A stretch of 64,000 nucleotides of DNA from Asparagopsis taxiformis (Eukaryota; Rhodophyta; Florideophyceae; Bonnemaisoniales; Bonnemaisoniaceae). The stretch covers positions 1-64,000 of the forward strand of contig JALQPE010001855.1 in assembly GCA_030407315.1 (NCBI GenBank). The letters are read 5' to 3'. Of the stretch, positions 31,850 to 43,141 are shown piece after piece (position 1 is the first letter of the stretch; every line of letters begins with the position of its first letter). The notes below the pieces were generated by a model. That model searched no databases. It saw only the letters and a program-made list of their open reading frames with translations, and was not told the origin of the DNA. Both the position numbers and the translations under genes were made by a program.

Positions 31850-33943
31850 ACCACCTGCACTGGGATGCAGTGTCATTGCTGTCAACGGATCCTGGACTCG
31901 CACCTCACCTGACGCCACCACTCTCCTCCCGTTCGGCACACAGGGCTATGTCCACGATCGCTCCCGCACTCCAAACTTGGACCATGAGCCATTCTAATGC
32001 ATTACCTGGCCGCTAAGATTGCCGACACTATTTCGTATTCAACCCTGACAAGAATACTGTACACAGATGCCGCATCTCCGACTTTGCCGAATACCACCCC
32101 ACTGCGGACCCAATTCAGACATACTTCCCCGAACCTGATTCGTTCTCCAATCATGTCACCGCCTTTGCCGATCAAACCGTATCAGAACCCAAGACCCTCT
32201 CCCAGGCACGCCAGGCACCAGATGCCGCTGACTGGGAAGCTGCCTGGAATACCGAAATTGACAACTTAGAATCCCGAGGCATTCTCTCCTATGTCCCACT
32301 CTCCACTATCCCGCCTGACACGAAAATAATTCCACTCACCACAGTATTCAAACTGAAGCGTGACAGTGATGGCACCCCGACCAGTCGCAAAGCTAGATGC
32401 ACAGTACGAGGGGACAAACAGATCCCCGGAATACATTATGACCCGTATGACCTCTCCAGTCCAGTCACTCACCGCGACACAATTCGATCAGCACTCGCTC
32501 TTGCTGCTGCAAACTCATATCATGCAATACACTGGGATCTTGAAGCTGCATTTCTGCATGAGAAATTCAACGAGGACAGAATGATATTCGTCCACCAACC
32601 CACCCGCTTTGATGGCTCCCTCCGATATCCAAATCATGTGGCCCAACTAACTGGGAACATGTATGGAAGCAAACAAGCGTGCAAGATATTCACAGAGGGT
32701 TTAGCCTCTTTTCTCCAATCCCACCGCTTCACCCGTCTACACTCTGATCCATGCTCTTTCATCCGTCACGACCAAAATGATACTTCCCGCTTTATCCTTC
32801 TTATCATTACTGTGGATTATTTCCTCGTTATATCCAATTCCAGAACGCTCATTTCTTCAACCAAAAACACCCTCCTTCAGAAGTATGCCCTCAAGGACCT
32901 CGGTCCTGTCTCCACCTTGCTTGGATGGAAAGTAACGCAATCAAAACAAGGCATAACTATATCTCAACCGGGATATATCCAATCCCTCCTCGACAAGTAT
33001 CGCCACACTCACGCCAAGCCGTCACCCTCTCCGATTGCCTCAGAGCTTCTCTATTCAACCAACAAGGACTCTAAACCACTCAACACATCCAAGTACGACT
33101 ATACAGGCCTTATCGGCGCCCTGCGATATCTCGCCGACTGTACGCGCCCGGACATCTCATTCATAGTTGGCTTTCTGGGCCGCTATTTACACAACCCCAC
33201 CACTTACAACTGGTTGGCTGCATTGCGTGTCCTGCGACATCTCCGCGGCTCACTGAACACGGGAATAACATATCACCGCCATTTCAAGTCCTCTCTCATT
33301 GCATTCTCAGACTCGGATCACGCTGCGTGCCCGGACACACGTCGTTCTACTACAGGTAGCCTGATTATCTATAATGGTTCTCCTATTGCGTGGCAGTCCA
33401 AACGCCAGCGCACAGTGTCCCCATCTACTCACGCCGCCGAATATGTTGCAACGTTCCACACCACCCAGCAACTACTAGCCGTTTCCAACTTCTTTTATGA
33501 GACCCGCCACCTTACCCGTGCCCCAATCCCCCTTTACATCGACAACGCCGCCGCCATTGTCACCGCCAAATCCTCTTACCCGACACCCAAGGCGTCACAT
33601 TGACATCAAGTACCACTGGCTCAAAGAGCAGGTACAAAAAGGGCTCATTGCACCACAGCATATCTCCTCTATTGACAACCCTGCTGATCTATTAACGAAG
33701 GCGCTCAAACCGGCTCAATTCACTCTCAAACTTCCTTTACTCCGCCTCTCAGCGCCCACGGCGCGCGGCGACTGACAAATAACTTTTCTTTTCCGCACCG
33801 TGGCCACTTCGCAGCTCTACCAAATAACTTTACATTTGACAAATAACTATATGCTTACAGCCACTTACAGCACTCCTCTAGTACTTTAACCTCCGCCGTC
33901 GCTCCACTCCGTCAATAAACAGCCAGGAACACTGTTCTCTTCA
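31850..33943 (+). mobile_element. Copia retrotransposon, 5'-truncated
   Basis: The remnant starts in the region after integrase (TLLPFGTQGYVHDRS). It holds reverse transcriptase with GNMYGSKQACK and ITVDYFLVISN, where the usual DD is DY, and RNase H with SDSDHAACPDTRRSTTG and THAAEYVATF. The frame is open from about 32030 to 33603, then shifts by one base near 33595 and ends at 33774. Stops near 31998 and 32016 break the upstream part. The D to Y change in the catalytic pair suggests dead polymerase. A probable 3' LTR starts at 33837 (TGACAAATAACT) and could end at TTCA 33943; the end is a guess because there is no 5' LTR to compare. Confidence 0.75.
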
Positions 33944-35130
33944 CACGCCAAGCATCCGCAGCACATGGCCATTTCAGTAGTGTATAGTGAAGTAGCTGGA
34001 GAGTAGTTTATGCACAGGGTGCTCTGTCTGCAATTGTGACACTATACTTCGATCCTGTAAAAGTGTATCCAAGCCTAGGTAGAGCGGCGAATACGGTACT
34101 TATGAGGACATGATACACTTCCATAGTATGTTCGGGTGTATGGGTATGTAGGAATGGGAATCTATTGGTGGATTGCGAAGTAAGACCTGCCTGCTCTGGC
34201 AAACAGAATTTCAGTTAATCGGATTCACGCGCGCGCGAGACGCGCGCCAGCGCGTACAGGGCACTTGTTAGACTATATAGAATGTTTGTTGTGCCTGCGC
34301 AGCCACAACAGTTGACTTGTCGCCTTGTTGTATGGATATCCCAATAGTCACAGAATAAAGGTATGAAGCTAGCCTCATCATCAACATGTACACCGTCAGT
34401 CTCCACTGTCGGATGATCATACCAGTACAGCATGACATTACAGCAATTAGCACATCCGGCACTTAACCGACGCCGACGAGCCGGCAGTCACAGAATAAAG
34501 GTATGGTTCTACTCTCATCATCAACAATCTAGGCAGATTATGACTCGATTACCACCCAGCACAGTCACATCCTAGGGTTCTTCGTATGCCATCGTGCCCT
34601 GTAGGTATCCTGCTTTCAGTGCCATACCCCGCGGAATCATCCGGCATCATCGGCTGCGTTGTCGGCGAAAACTTGCCACGATTTTGAGGTAACGCTGTGC
34701 GCGAATTAGATCCCACGAATCGACGCACGGTGCGTGCTTAAAGGCTGAGTGGCTGGCAAATAGAACGCGGTATGACGGTCATATTGTGACCTGCGATGTG
34801 ACGAAAGAATTGCCGCATGACCAGTCCAACATGTCGTGTGCGTCAGGCCTGGCTGCAATGCTTACCATCTGCGACATAGACTCACCCAAACCTCTGTGGA
34901 ACCGCACGTATCATACCTTCGCACACCGCTGCCTGCATTTATGCAATGTCGCTCGTGCGACCGGATGACCGTCATGACAACCGACGAATCGCTCATAGTA
35001 TCTGCGACATGTTCAATTACGTCGGAGAACCGCCCGATCGCGCCGTTCATATCCTCCAGCTGCAGCATGCATACATGTAGTCAAGTCTAGTATCGATAAC
35101 CGTCGTACAACAAGCAAGTAGAATGCTTTC
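33944..35130. other. Intergenic with minor repeats
   Basis: No convincing gene. GTCACAGAATAAAGGTATG occurs at about 34347 and again, preceded by CA, at about 34485. A relative of the 77-bp element lies at 34266. Confidence 0.5.
34266..34346 (+). repeat. Diverged relative of the 77-bp TG...CA mini-element
   Basis: It begins TGTTAGACTAT and keeps TTGTGCCTGCGCAG and ATGGATATCCCAA, like the copies at 48165 and 48409. It ends in CCAATA instead of CAACA and has extra bases. Flanks do not form a target duplication. Confidence 0.7.
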
Positions 35131-35135
35131 CGTAT

Positions 35136-35384
35136 ATAGACCGTTAGTACAATCGAAGCTGACACACAACTTATTCCCCAATCTGCCTGTACCACTCTCA
35201 CCAGAGTGCAATGTGGTACTGCCTTTTATACTGCTAACATAATCTAATGTTTGTATCCTATCCTGTAATAATTACCATCGCAACATGTGATGTAATTATT
35301 ACGCGTCACTCTCCTCTTAAACCTCTTGCATTCTTTCATTCTCTTCACCGTTATTATTTCGTGTTAGGATCTTCAATCTCCACA
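35136..35384 (-). repeat. 3' LTR of the gypsy element
   Basis: 249 bp, matching 40124-40371. The left flank CGTAT is the target duplication. Confidence 0.92.
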
Positions 35385-35424
35385 CCGCCCCATGACTATC
35401 ACCAGATGCTTCAGGTGTATGTAG

Positions 35425-38268
35425 TCATTTTGATGTAGATCCTGACAACAATTTCTTTGCCTGCTTTGCGACTGACTTTTTGCATCCATCTAAGAAGTCC
35501 ATAACCATTTCTGGGACATCCTCGTATAGTTCTCTGATCGGTTGCCACGTCCAATCCTGCTTTTCTGGCAGACCCGTCCACTTCACCTGTATGTATATTC
35601 CATCCTTGTCTGAACCACTGATTCCCATCAGCTCCTCTATCAATTCATATTTGGTCTCGCTGTGTTTAGCATGATTAAGCAACTCTTTGCTTATTTCCTT
35701 ACCGTCTTGATCTGCTCGATACAGTATTAGTCGTTCGGCGTGCACCCGCTCAACATGCTTTGTTAAAATATTCTCTACATCATAAACAACCTCACCAACC
35801 ACTCCCTTGATACGTCTTGGCCCAACCCATCGGAAGGACTGTTTATGTCCTTTGTCTTGTGGGCGTCGCACCAGCACGAAATCACCGGTAGTAAAGTTGG
35901 CCTTAGTTACATTTGTTTTGTCATTATGATACTTAATTTGCCGTGCTCGGTTTGTAGAAACCTTTGTAGCGACATCCTTGTGTATGAACTCAAAAGCTGT
36001 TTGAAGTTTGTCGCATTCCATGAGCTGCATTGCTCTGACTTTTTCTATTTTCCGTGGACTGTGCTCAGCTGTGCCGATTTGGCTTGTGTAAAGCATTGAA
36101 CGAGCAGGTTTTATGCCAGTCATTACCTCCAATGGCGTTCTATGTGTGCCATCCGCCCTGGAGCCTAATCGTCTCAGCGGTGCCTCATTCAGTACTGTCT
36201 GTATCATACCAACAGTCGTAGGCCAGTCTTGAGGTCCTAACATCATCTCTGATTGTAAGCATCGGTATGCGGCTTGCACATGCTTCATGCAGCTTTCAAC
36301 TGTGCCGTTAACCCATGGTGAATATGCCACTGTAAATCGATGAGTAATGTTGTAGCTCTTAGCTAGGTTTTCCATTGTCACATTATGGAAATGAGATCCC
36401 TGGTCACTTACCCAGAATAACATCAATGTAAACACTCGTATCCATCGAGATATTTCGGCGGCGGCAGTCTGAGCATCCGCTCGCTGTGTAGGGGTAAGCC
36501 AAAGATAGCCTGACAAGTCATCGCGTATTACCAGTATATACTTCATGTTTCCGATTCCCGGGCCCATGTATAGGTAATCAAAGTGAATAACTTCGTTAGG
36601 TGCCGTCGCATGCAATGTGGTTGATAATGGACGAGCAATCTTATGGCCTGTCTTTCCAGTAATACAATGCAGGCAAGCTGCAATGAACTCGTGACAATCA
36701 TCCTTCATTCCTGTCCAATAGTATCCTTCGCACAAAATGCTTTGAGTCGCTTCTTTTCCTCTGTGTCCTGCTCTGCCGCAGTGAGCTATGACTAATAGCT
36801 TCAATTGCAGCTCTGAATCATGCTCTGGGATCCATACTTTGCCGTCGACCTTCCAAAAGTCATTCTTGTCCATTATGACGTTGCTTGGTACTCTGGTTTT
36901 GTGTTCCATTTGCGATTTTCTTATCCAATCACCTTCTGGTGCCTTGAAACCGTCCGCCAATGGTGATTGCACAACGTCTTGCTCTGAAAGAAGGCGTGTA
37001 ATTCTCCTTACTGATGCACGTTTGCCTCGATAGCCCTTCATCCATCTTGTCATTATGTCCGCCATTACGTTTTTGTCGCCAGCTACATGTTCAATAACAT
37101 ATGAAAACCGAGACAAGTACAGTCCCCACCTTTGTACTTTGCTTATGACATGACGGCCGAGTGCAGGATCTAGAGCTAGTGGGTTGAACACAAATAACAA
37201 GTTGCGATGATCTGTGTATATATGTGTTTCTCGCTCTGTAAGCAGCAGATAGTCCAACTTTTTGAATACTTGATATATTGCATATGCTTCCTTTTCAAAA
37301 GTTGTCCAAAGCTTCTCTGTTTGCTTGAATGCAGAGCCTAAGAATGCCATGGGATCGTGTTTTTGCGAGGCAAGTTCTTTTGTCAAATCTGTTGGAGTGG
37401 TTTGTGTGATTACTGCAGACCAAAATTCATCCGATGCGTCGGTGTAAATGCAGGTGACTTTCCCGGGCTCCTTGTGTGCTAATTTCGCTAGCTTTTTCAA
37501 CTCGTCTTGCAAGTCCATGAAAGCAGAGCTGTGTGTGGTGCTCCATCCAATAGACTCAAGTGGAATACACTTAATTTTCCTTTTTGTACGAGCACCCGCT
37601 CTGTCGTATGCAGCTTCTAATATTTGGCGAAGAGGCGCAATCCTCTGTGCAAAATCAGGTATGTTAGTTGACATCCATTGCAGGCAGTGAATGTATTCAC
37701 AAAGTTCACTTGCCATACGTGGCAAATGCATATCTGTGAGCCCGCTGAGATTCCTTGGGTCGTAAGTGATTCCATCTCCATCCAATATACGTCCACACCA
37801 TCGTACACTGCGCAGAAAGAACTTAGACTTTCGTACTGAAATTTTCAACCGTTTCTTGCGGCAGGTCGATAAAAATTGTTCGATGACTTGTAGATGGTCG
37901 TCTTCACTTCGACTATGCAATACGAAATCATCCAACCATGCCTTTAGAGCGTGTCTTATGGTCGCAAACAGTGGCTCTATTTTAGATTGGAAGTTTGGTC
38001 CAGCGTTTTTTGCTCCTTGTGTACATCTTGTTGGCATGATAATCCTGTTAGATGTTGTAAAACTGAGTAGTTCTTGACTTTCAATCGATAATGGCAACTG
38101 CCAATATCCACTTACAAAGTCAACTGTAGCAAAATATGTACTGCCAGCCACATCACTCAATTCAGATTCTATACGAGGCATCGGCCAGTTCATATCGACT
38201 GTGACGGCATTAACAGGCCTGTAATCAAAAGTAAGTCTGAAATTCGCTGGTGGTGGTTTCGCCACCAA
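35425..38268 (-). CDS. Gypsy pol polyprotein: RT, RNase H, integrase, chromodomain
   Basis: Frame open from about 38370. RT: FRLTFDYRPVN, then catalytic WLDDFVLHS (WLDD in place of YxDD). RNase H: YTDASDEFW, KEAYAIYQ, YTDHRNLL. Integrase: HHCC zinc domain (HCGRAGHRG...CLHC), then the catalytic triad as HFDY, SDQGSHF and NGTVES. The C-terminus is a chromodomain (YIQVKWTGLPEKQDWTWQP), which in chromoviruses steers insertion into marked chromatin. The frame join with gag-pro falls near 38320 by homology (after VDRVIQYG). A -1 relation fits programmed frameshifting, but I see no clean slippery heptamer, so a mutation is possible. Confidence 0.88.
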   Translation of the reverse strand: MVAKPPPANFRLTFDYRPVNAVTVDMNWPMPRIESELSDVAGSTYFATVDFVSGYWQLPLSIESQELLSFTTSNRIIMPTRCTQGAKNAGPNFQSKIEPLFATIRHALKAWLDDFVLHSRSEDDHLQVIEQFLSTCRKKRLKISVRKSKFFLRSVRWCGRILDGDGITYDPRNLSGLTDMHLPRMASELCEYIHCLQWMSTNIPDFAQRIAPLRQILEAAYDRAGARTKRKIKCIPLESIGWSTTHSSAFMDLQDELKKLAKLAHKEPGKVTCIYTDASDEFWSAVITQTTPTDLTKELASQKHDPMAFLGSAFKQTEKLWTTFEKEAYAIYQVFKKLDYLLLTERETHIYTDHRNLLFVFNPLALDPALGRHVISKVQRWGLYLSRFSYVIEHVAGDKNVMADIMTRWMKGYRGKRASVRRITRLLSEQDVVQSPLADGFKAPEGDWIRKSQMEHKTRVPSNVIMDKNDFWKVDGKVWIPEHDSELQLKLLVIAHCGRAGHRGKEATQSILCEGYYWTGMKDDCHEFIAACLHCITGKTGHKIARPLSTTLHATAPNEVIHFDYLYMGPGIGNMKYILVIRDDLSGYLWLTPTQRADAQTAAAEISRWIRVFTLMLFWVSDQGSHFHNVTMENLAKSYNITHRFTVAYSPWVNGTVESCMKHVQAAYRCLQSEMMLGPQDWPTTVGMIQTVLNEAPLRRLGSRADGTHRTPLEVMTGIKPARSMLYTSQIGTAEHSPRKIEKVRAMQLMECDKLQTAFEFIHKDVATKVSTNRARQIKYHNDKTNVTKANFTTGDFVLVRRPQDKGHKQSFRWVGPRRIKGVVGEVVYDVENILTKHVERVHAERLILYRADQDGKEISKELLNHAKHSETKYELIEELMGISGSDKDGIYIQVKWTGLPEKQDWTWQPIRELYEDVPEMVMDFLDGCKKSVAKQAKKLLSGSTSK

Positions 38269-40082
38269 TACTGGCGCTGCGACCCATTTTGCTGTGGTGG
38301 TAACCTTTCCAAACCATACTGTATCACCCGATCTACGTAGTTTTCCATGAACTTCCTTCCTTCCATCGAGAAACTACGTGGTTTAGCAGCCACTGGCTTC
38401 GCGTCTGATCTTATTTCCACTTTCATTGGCTCTACATCGGCTGGGGGGTCATTTCCAAGCCTCACTCTCATTACATCTCGGTAAGTTTCGAACATTTGTT
38501 TCAATTTCATAGCTCCTGTTACTGTAATGCCATTTTCACTTGCTTCTTTCATGCATTCTTCAATGCAATTGTCGACTTCTTCGTCGTTATCTGGGCCGAG
38601 ATCTAACCAATCTTCTTCTTCGAAATCTGCATCACACTGTACGCCTTTGTCACTGTGATATATGCCGTCACTAATGATCCTTGCAATACTCCCCTCTGGA
38701 TACTCGGAATATGCATTGGCTGATGACATATCCACTGAGTTACCCAACCTGTCGACTGCCGCTGCCAATAACTCTTTGGTATTGATTCCTAGGAGTTCTA
38801 GAGTTGGCCTGCCTAAAATCGGCTCTGACATAGACGTGGTTGACACATGCCATGTCATATTACGCAGCTCTAGATAGTACCCGTGGCGGATGTATAATTC
38901 AATATTCATGGTTGCAAATTTGTCACAGGTGATATTTATGTTATTCCCGTGCTCGTCAGTTGTGGCTGCCAAGCCAAAATTGCGAGGTGTGTCAAATTGC
39001 ACAACTTTCACCTCCCCATTCTTCTTTTGTACCTCCTTCAGGACTTCAGGAGGTATTATATTAAGATCAGATCCCCCGTCTGCACAGATAATACTGTCCA
39101 CACAATTCGCGAAAGACGCTTTGACAATTGTGCTTTTGTCATCACTAGATTCCAATTTCTTGACAATTTTAGCTTGCTCTTTTTGGTATTGGTTGCGACT
39201 TTTGTTCGCCTCTCTCAATAGCCTTTTTGCTTCAGCTTTTGATGTTATTTCGCACTCTGTTAGCACGTAATGCCTCAAAACTTTGCTGGCGCACGATTTG
39301 TTTAAACATAATGGCCGTTTTTTCGATCCTCCCTTGTTATTCCTTCTGTAGTGTGGTTCACTGCCTTGTTTGTCAACATGGTTGTCATTGTTTCGAAACT
39401 TTCCACGTACCGTAGCTTGTCTAGAAACGTCTTTGTACTTTTCGAACGCCTTTGCTTCCTCGCACAATAGCTCTATGTATCCAACCACGTCTGACTGTAT
39501 TGTTTCATGGTATTCCAAAGTCTTCTGCATTACTTCTTTAAACCTCACTGGGTATAGGTGGTCCTGAAGCAACTTGATGGTCTTTTTGGGGCTTACTTCC
39601 TTGAAGTTTTCGTATCCCACAGCCTCCAATCTTCCGAAGAATTCATTACAGTATTCCATGATCCGTGCTTCCGGATCTGCTATAGACATTGGCATCCTTA
39701 ATGATGCAATTGCGCGCTCAATTATAGCATAGTCAAAAGTTGTATCCTCTCTCTCAACCAAACTTTTCACCCATTTCTCAATGTGGGCTCCTGTAAGCTG
39801 CCCAAATGTCTTCCCCGGTGCAATTTCTTTGAATCTCCCCAAGAAGTGCATTCTACGCAGCATGCCTGTGTCGACTGACACTTTGTAGGTTGCCTTGGTG
39901 AGGGAAGGAACCTCCTTTTTCTTTTCGGCAACATCGATCTCATATCTCTCTCTTTCTTTTAAGAACTGAGCAACCTTGACAGGGTCAACACTTCTTAATA
40001 CGGGATGCGCTATTGCGCTGAACACCGTACTGCTTGAACCTGTTTCGCTTTGACAAGCTTCGGAATTTGCGTCGTCTGCCAT
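38190..40082 (-). CDS. Gypsy gag-protease polyprotein
   Basis: ATG at 40082. The N-terminal gag domain has SVDPVKVAQFLKERERYE, known from gypsy gags of algae and oomycetes. A zinc-knuckle-like stretch CLNKSCASKVLRHYVLTEC (about residues 263-281) follows a basic region. The aspartic protease has the active-site loop as ADGGSDLNIIP, where the usual D(S/T)G is DGG, an atypical site. The C-terminus enters the start of reverse transcriptase (KPRSFSMEGRKFMENYVDRV) before the frame diverges. It is -1 relative to the pol ORF and overlaps it. Confidence 0.85.
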   Translation of the reverse strand: MADDANSEACQSETGSSSTVFSAIAHPVLRSVDPVKVAQFLKERERYEIDVAEKKKEVPSLTKATYKVSVDTGMLRRMHFLGRFKEIAPGKTFGQLTGAHIEKWVKSLVEREDTTFDYAIIERAIASLRMPMSIADPEARIMEYCNEFFGRLEAVGYENFKEVSPKKTIKLLQDHLYPVRFKEVMQKTLEYHETIQSDVVGYIELLCEEAKAFEKYKDVSRQATVRGKFRNNDNHVDKQGSEPHYRRNNKGGSKKRPLCLNKSCASKVLRHYVLTECEITSKAEAKRLLREANKSRNQYQKEQAKIVKKLESSDDKSTIVKASFANCVDSIICADGGSDLNIIPPEVLKEVQKKNGEVKVVQFDTPRNFGLAATTDEHGNNINITCDKFATMNIELYIRHGYYLELRNMTWHVSTTSMSEPILGRPTLELLGINTKELLAAAVDRLGNSVDMSSANAYSEYPEGSIARIISDGIYHSDKGVQCDADFEEEDWLDLGPDNDEEVDNCIEECMKEASENGITVTGAMKLKQMFETYRDVMRVRLGNDPPADVEPMKVEIRSDAKPVAAKPRSFSMEGRKFMENYVDRVIQYGLERLPPQQNGSQRQYWWRNHHQRISDLLLITGLLMPSQSI

Positions 40083-40123
40083 TTCGACTGATTCCCAACT
40101 TCTCCTGCAGGATAGAAATTTCT

Positions 40124-40371
40124 ATAGACCGTTAGTACAATCGAAGCTGACACACAACTTATTCCCAATCTGCCTGTACCACTCTCACCAGAGTGCAATG
40201 TGGTACTGCCTTTTATACTGCTAACATAATCTAATGTTTGTATCCTATCCTGTAATAATTACCATCGCAACATGTGATGTAATTATTACGCGTCACTCTC
40301 CTCTTAAACCTCTTGCATTCTTTCATTCTCTTCACCGTTATTATTTCGTGTTAGGATCTTCAATCTCCACA
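40124..40371 (-). repeat. 5' LTR of the gypsy element
   Basis: 248 bp, followed on the plus strand by the CGTAT target duplication. Confidence 0.92.
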
Positions 40372-40439
40372 CGTATCATGTCTGTGGATTATCGAGGCCA
40401 TAAATGCCATACACCTACACTTGTACCATCTCATACCGC

Positions 40440-40460
40440 TTCTTGATCACTATATATTCG
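40440..40460 (+). promoter_or_regulatory. TATA-like element of the Cys-rich gene
   Basis: ACTATATATTC at about 40447-40457 lies roughly 90 bp before the ATG at 40544 and about 75 bp from the edge of the gypsy element. Confidence 0.4.
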
Positions 40461-40543
40461 CACCTAATACATCTTCTCACTCTGCGCTCACCGAGTCCTA
40501 TCATCCTATCGCCCATGCTCTGAAGACCGAGCCATCCCGCAAC

Positions 40544-41407
40544 ATGACGAGCATCCTATCACTCTTCCTCCCCCTAGCGTGCCTGGCAGCTTTGGTGCAC
40601 AATTCCCTCGCACAATGCCCCGCTTTGTCCAATTTTGTTGACGGAGTATGCACGTGTAACGTCGGCGCCCAACCTATTCCTCAGCAGCTATTTTTCCTTT
40701 GCCAACCCTGTCCCGGCGGAACATTCAAGCCTTTCGTAGGTAACGTGGCATGCTCTCGATGCCCCCCGAACTCATTTTCAGTCCCTGGTTCGGCACTATG
40801 TACCACATGCCCAGCGGGTCTCTTTACAGTCAGTTCTCAATCTGCTGTCACTGATTGCGTGGTTCCGTGTACAGCAGGCCAATTCTTCTTGCCAGTAGAC
40901 TCCACTGCCGTGCCTCCAATAGCCACCCCTTCATGTCTCCCATGTCTCCCAGGATCAGCCTCTGCGGAAAGTGGCTTCCCATTGATGTGTCCTTCATGTC
41001 TGCCGGGTACAATCCAGCCATTATCAGGACAAACTGCGTGCATACCTTGCCCTCCGGGACTTATTTCTAATCCAGGCAGGACAGAGTGTATTCTGGTGAC
41101 GACTCGTCCTCCGACAACCACCAGTCTATCGAAGCCCTGTCCGCAAAGGGAGAAGAAGTGCATTAAGCGTTTCAGAAGGAATCGCTGCAGGATTTTAGTT
41201 ACTCTTATCCGGTGCAGTGGCCAGAAAATATCACGTCCATACTTGCACGCGGAAGGATCTGCAGAATTCTGTGCCGGTAAAGGTGTGAGCGGGCATATGT
41301 TGTTTATTCTTCTATCTTTGGCAATTATAGTAGAGACGATGCATGCGGTAATCGAGTTAGCATTTGTCAACAAGGAAATCACAACAACATTATGTAGAGT
41401 AAAATGA
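40544..41407 (+). CDS. Secreted or membrane Cys-rich protein with ephrin-receptor/TNFR-like repeats
   Basis: The frame is open from 40421, but the ATG at 40544 starts a clear signal peptide (SILSLFLPLACLAALVHNSLA), so I chose it; 287 residues. The body has repeats with paired cysteines of the GCC2/GCC3 or TNFR type: CQPCPGGTFKP, CSRCPPNSFSV, CTTCPAGLFTV, CLPCLPGSASA, CPSCLPGTIQP, CIPCPPGLISN. After a TTRPPTTT linker there is a basic Cys-containing stretch and a hydrophobic segment (MLFILLSLAIIVETMHAV) near the C-terminus that could anchor it. Such proteins sit outside the cell; ligand unknown. The frame is intact. A young gypsy element now separates it from its distal upstream DNA. Confidence 0.75.
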   Translation: MTSILSLFLPLACLAALVHNSLAQCPALSNFVDGVCTCNVGAQPIPQQLFFLCQPCPGGTFKPFVGNVACSRCPPNSFSVPGSALCTTCPAGLFTVSSQSAVTDCVVPCTAGQFFLPVDSTAVPPIATPSCLPCLPGSASAESGFPLMCPSCLPGTIQPLSGQTACIPCPPGLISNPGRTECILVTTRPPTTTSLSKPCPQREKKCIKRFRRNRCRILVTLIRCSGQKISRPYLHAEGSAEFCAGKGVSGHMLFILLSLAIIVETMHAVIELAFVNKEITTTLCRVK

Positions 41408-41864
41408 ATATCACCTAGCGTGTGCTATTCATCATTCCACATAGCAGGTCCGGCTTCTGTGGTACTCTCGAGGATATCCATATGCTCCCTTCATATAGAG
41501 CTTTGGTGCTTACTCCAGCCCCAGCGCTGGAAATTAATTGTTCATAGTTGTAAAACCAGATACACCACATAGCCGGTACTATCGCTGAAGGCTATTTATT
41601 CAATCCGCAGGGCAACGAATACGGAGCTTTAAGGCTTCGCTGTGCAGACTGGGGTGCTGAACGACTTGATTTTTTAACGATCTCGAAAGTACGACAATAA
41701 AACGTGTACGCGTCGCACGTTGGATCATTAATGACCCAATCGGACGCGGGCGTGCACGTGTTGACAAACAACTCACCAATTACACAGCTTACAGTACAAC
41801 TAGGTATTATCTGACCTCTCCGGACAATTAACAAGCGTCACATTCTTTCCACACGTGTGCCAAT
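41408..41864. other. Intergenic between Cys-rich gene and Copia element
   Basis: No gene seen. It ends in CCAAT, the target duplication of the Copia element. Confidence 0.5.
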
Positions 41865-42017
41865 TGTCAGCACGCTAACTCAATAACCACAGTACGCACG
41901 GACAAATACACTAACAGACACTACACTGACAACAGGACAGAAAACGAGAACAGTACTTAAGGCCAATTAGAATAGGATCAGTAAACGGACGACGGTAAGG
42001 AGATTGTCCTTCTAACA
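41865..42017 (+). repeat. 5' LTR of Copia 41865-46740
   Basis: 153 bp, TG...CA, preceded by CCAAT. Confidence 0.93.
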
Positions 42018-42058
42018 GGTTATCGGCCCTCACTTCTACCACTGCGTAGCAAAACAAC

Positions 42059-43058
42059 ATGACGACTCCCACCATCCCGCCACTGAAATTTAACAATGCA
42101 AAATTCTGGCATCGCATGCTCCAAGCCGTCGCACACGACATTAATCTCGACCAGTTTCTCGATGCCACACACACAGCACCACAAGACCAAGACCAGTTCG
42201 CAACATACAAGCGCGACCGAGAACGACTTACGATGATCATCCTGGCTAGCCTACCAGACGAAATCACATTTACACTCACAGACGAGCAACTCAAACTCTC
42301 CCCTACCTCCTGACCCAACACGTACTTAACACGGTTAACGAACACACAGCCGTAGATCACAATCTTCTGGAGGCAAAAGCGCGTAACACCCACCTAACGT
42401 CACTTCACAACGCAGAAGAATACATACTGAAACACAAGGAACTCCGACTGTCCATGCGCAACGCAAATTACCCAAACATTAATGACGAACTGACGACCGT
42501 CAACTTCATGGTAAATGGAATCCAGGACATAGAAGAGCTCTTCCCTACCCACGACATGATGATCCAAAGCCCCCTCCGACCATCTCCGAATTCTCCACTC
42601 GCCTACACAGGGTGATAAACAGCATCCAAGCCCGGAAACGACGCATCACAAATCACGCTCCTCATCACCAACGACACGCTCACTTCATACACCGCCACCG
42701 CTTCCCCGTAGCAGCGCCCAGCACACAAAACACACCACACTGGCGCCAAAACCAAAAACTCAAGCCTACAACTGCCCGCACATGGTGCAACTACCACAAC
42801 TCCGCATCGCACAGTAACAGCGAATGTCGCGCACAAAGATTCAACCGCAAGAACACATACAACGCTCACATGCTCTCCCCATTTCCCCCACCCGACAACA
42901 TGACCACACCTGTCCACCCGGCTACAGCGCCCAATGCCGCCACACAACAGTCGAACCACAGTGACGATGTTTCCGAATCCGAGCGTAAGTTCTACATCCT
43001 GGATTCAGGGGCTCACCCCACCCACCTCACACACCCCCACCCCACACCACACCACTAA
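42059..43058 (+). pseudogene. Copia gag and start of protease, frame-broken
   Basis: ATG at 42059 reads PPLKFNNAKFWHRMLQAV to 42313. The gag sequence continues in the next frame (LTQHVLNTVNEHTAVDHN) to about 42615. A third piece (42612-43058) holds a C-x2-H-x4-H-x4-C knuckle (WCNYHNSASHSNSEC) and the protease site YILDSGAHPTHL. At least two frame changes. Confidence 0.75.
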
Positions 43059-43141
43059 CACACACTCGCTACACACGCACTGCCGCCGACCGACGACACC
43101 CGGTCACACACTCCGGACCTATACAGATCCACACACCGGAG

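Larger units (their letters stand above)
35136..40371 (-). mobile_element. Complete Ty3/gypsy chromodomain retrotransposon
   Basis: Two LTRs bound it: 40124-40371 (5', 248 bp) and 35136-35384 (3', 249 bp). They differ by one C in the stretches I compared. The 5-bp target CGTAT is present on both sides (35131-35135 and 40372-40376). LTRs begin TGTGGAG on the minus strand and end in TCTAT rather than CA. A purine tract ending GGGGCGG precedes the 3' LTR. The primer site is not obvious. Near-identical LTRs mean a recent insertion. It landed about 170 bp upstream of the Cys-rich gene's ATG at 40544. Confidence 0.92.
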
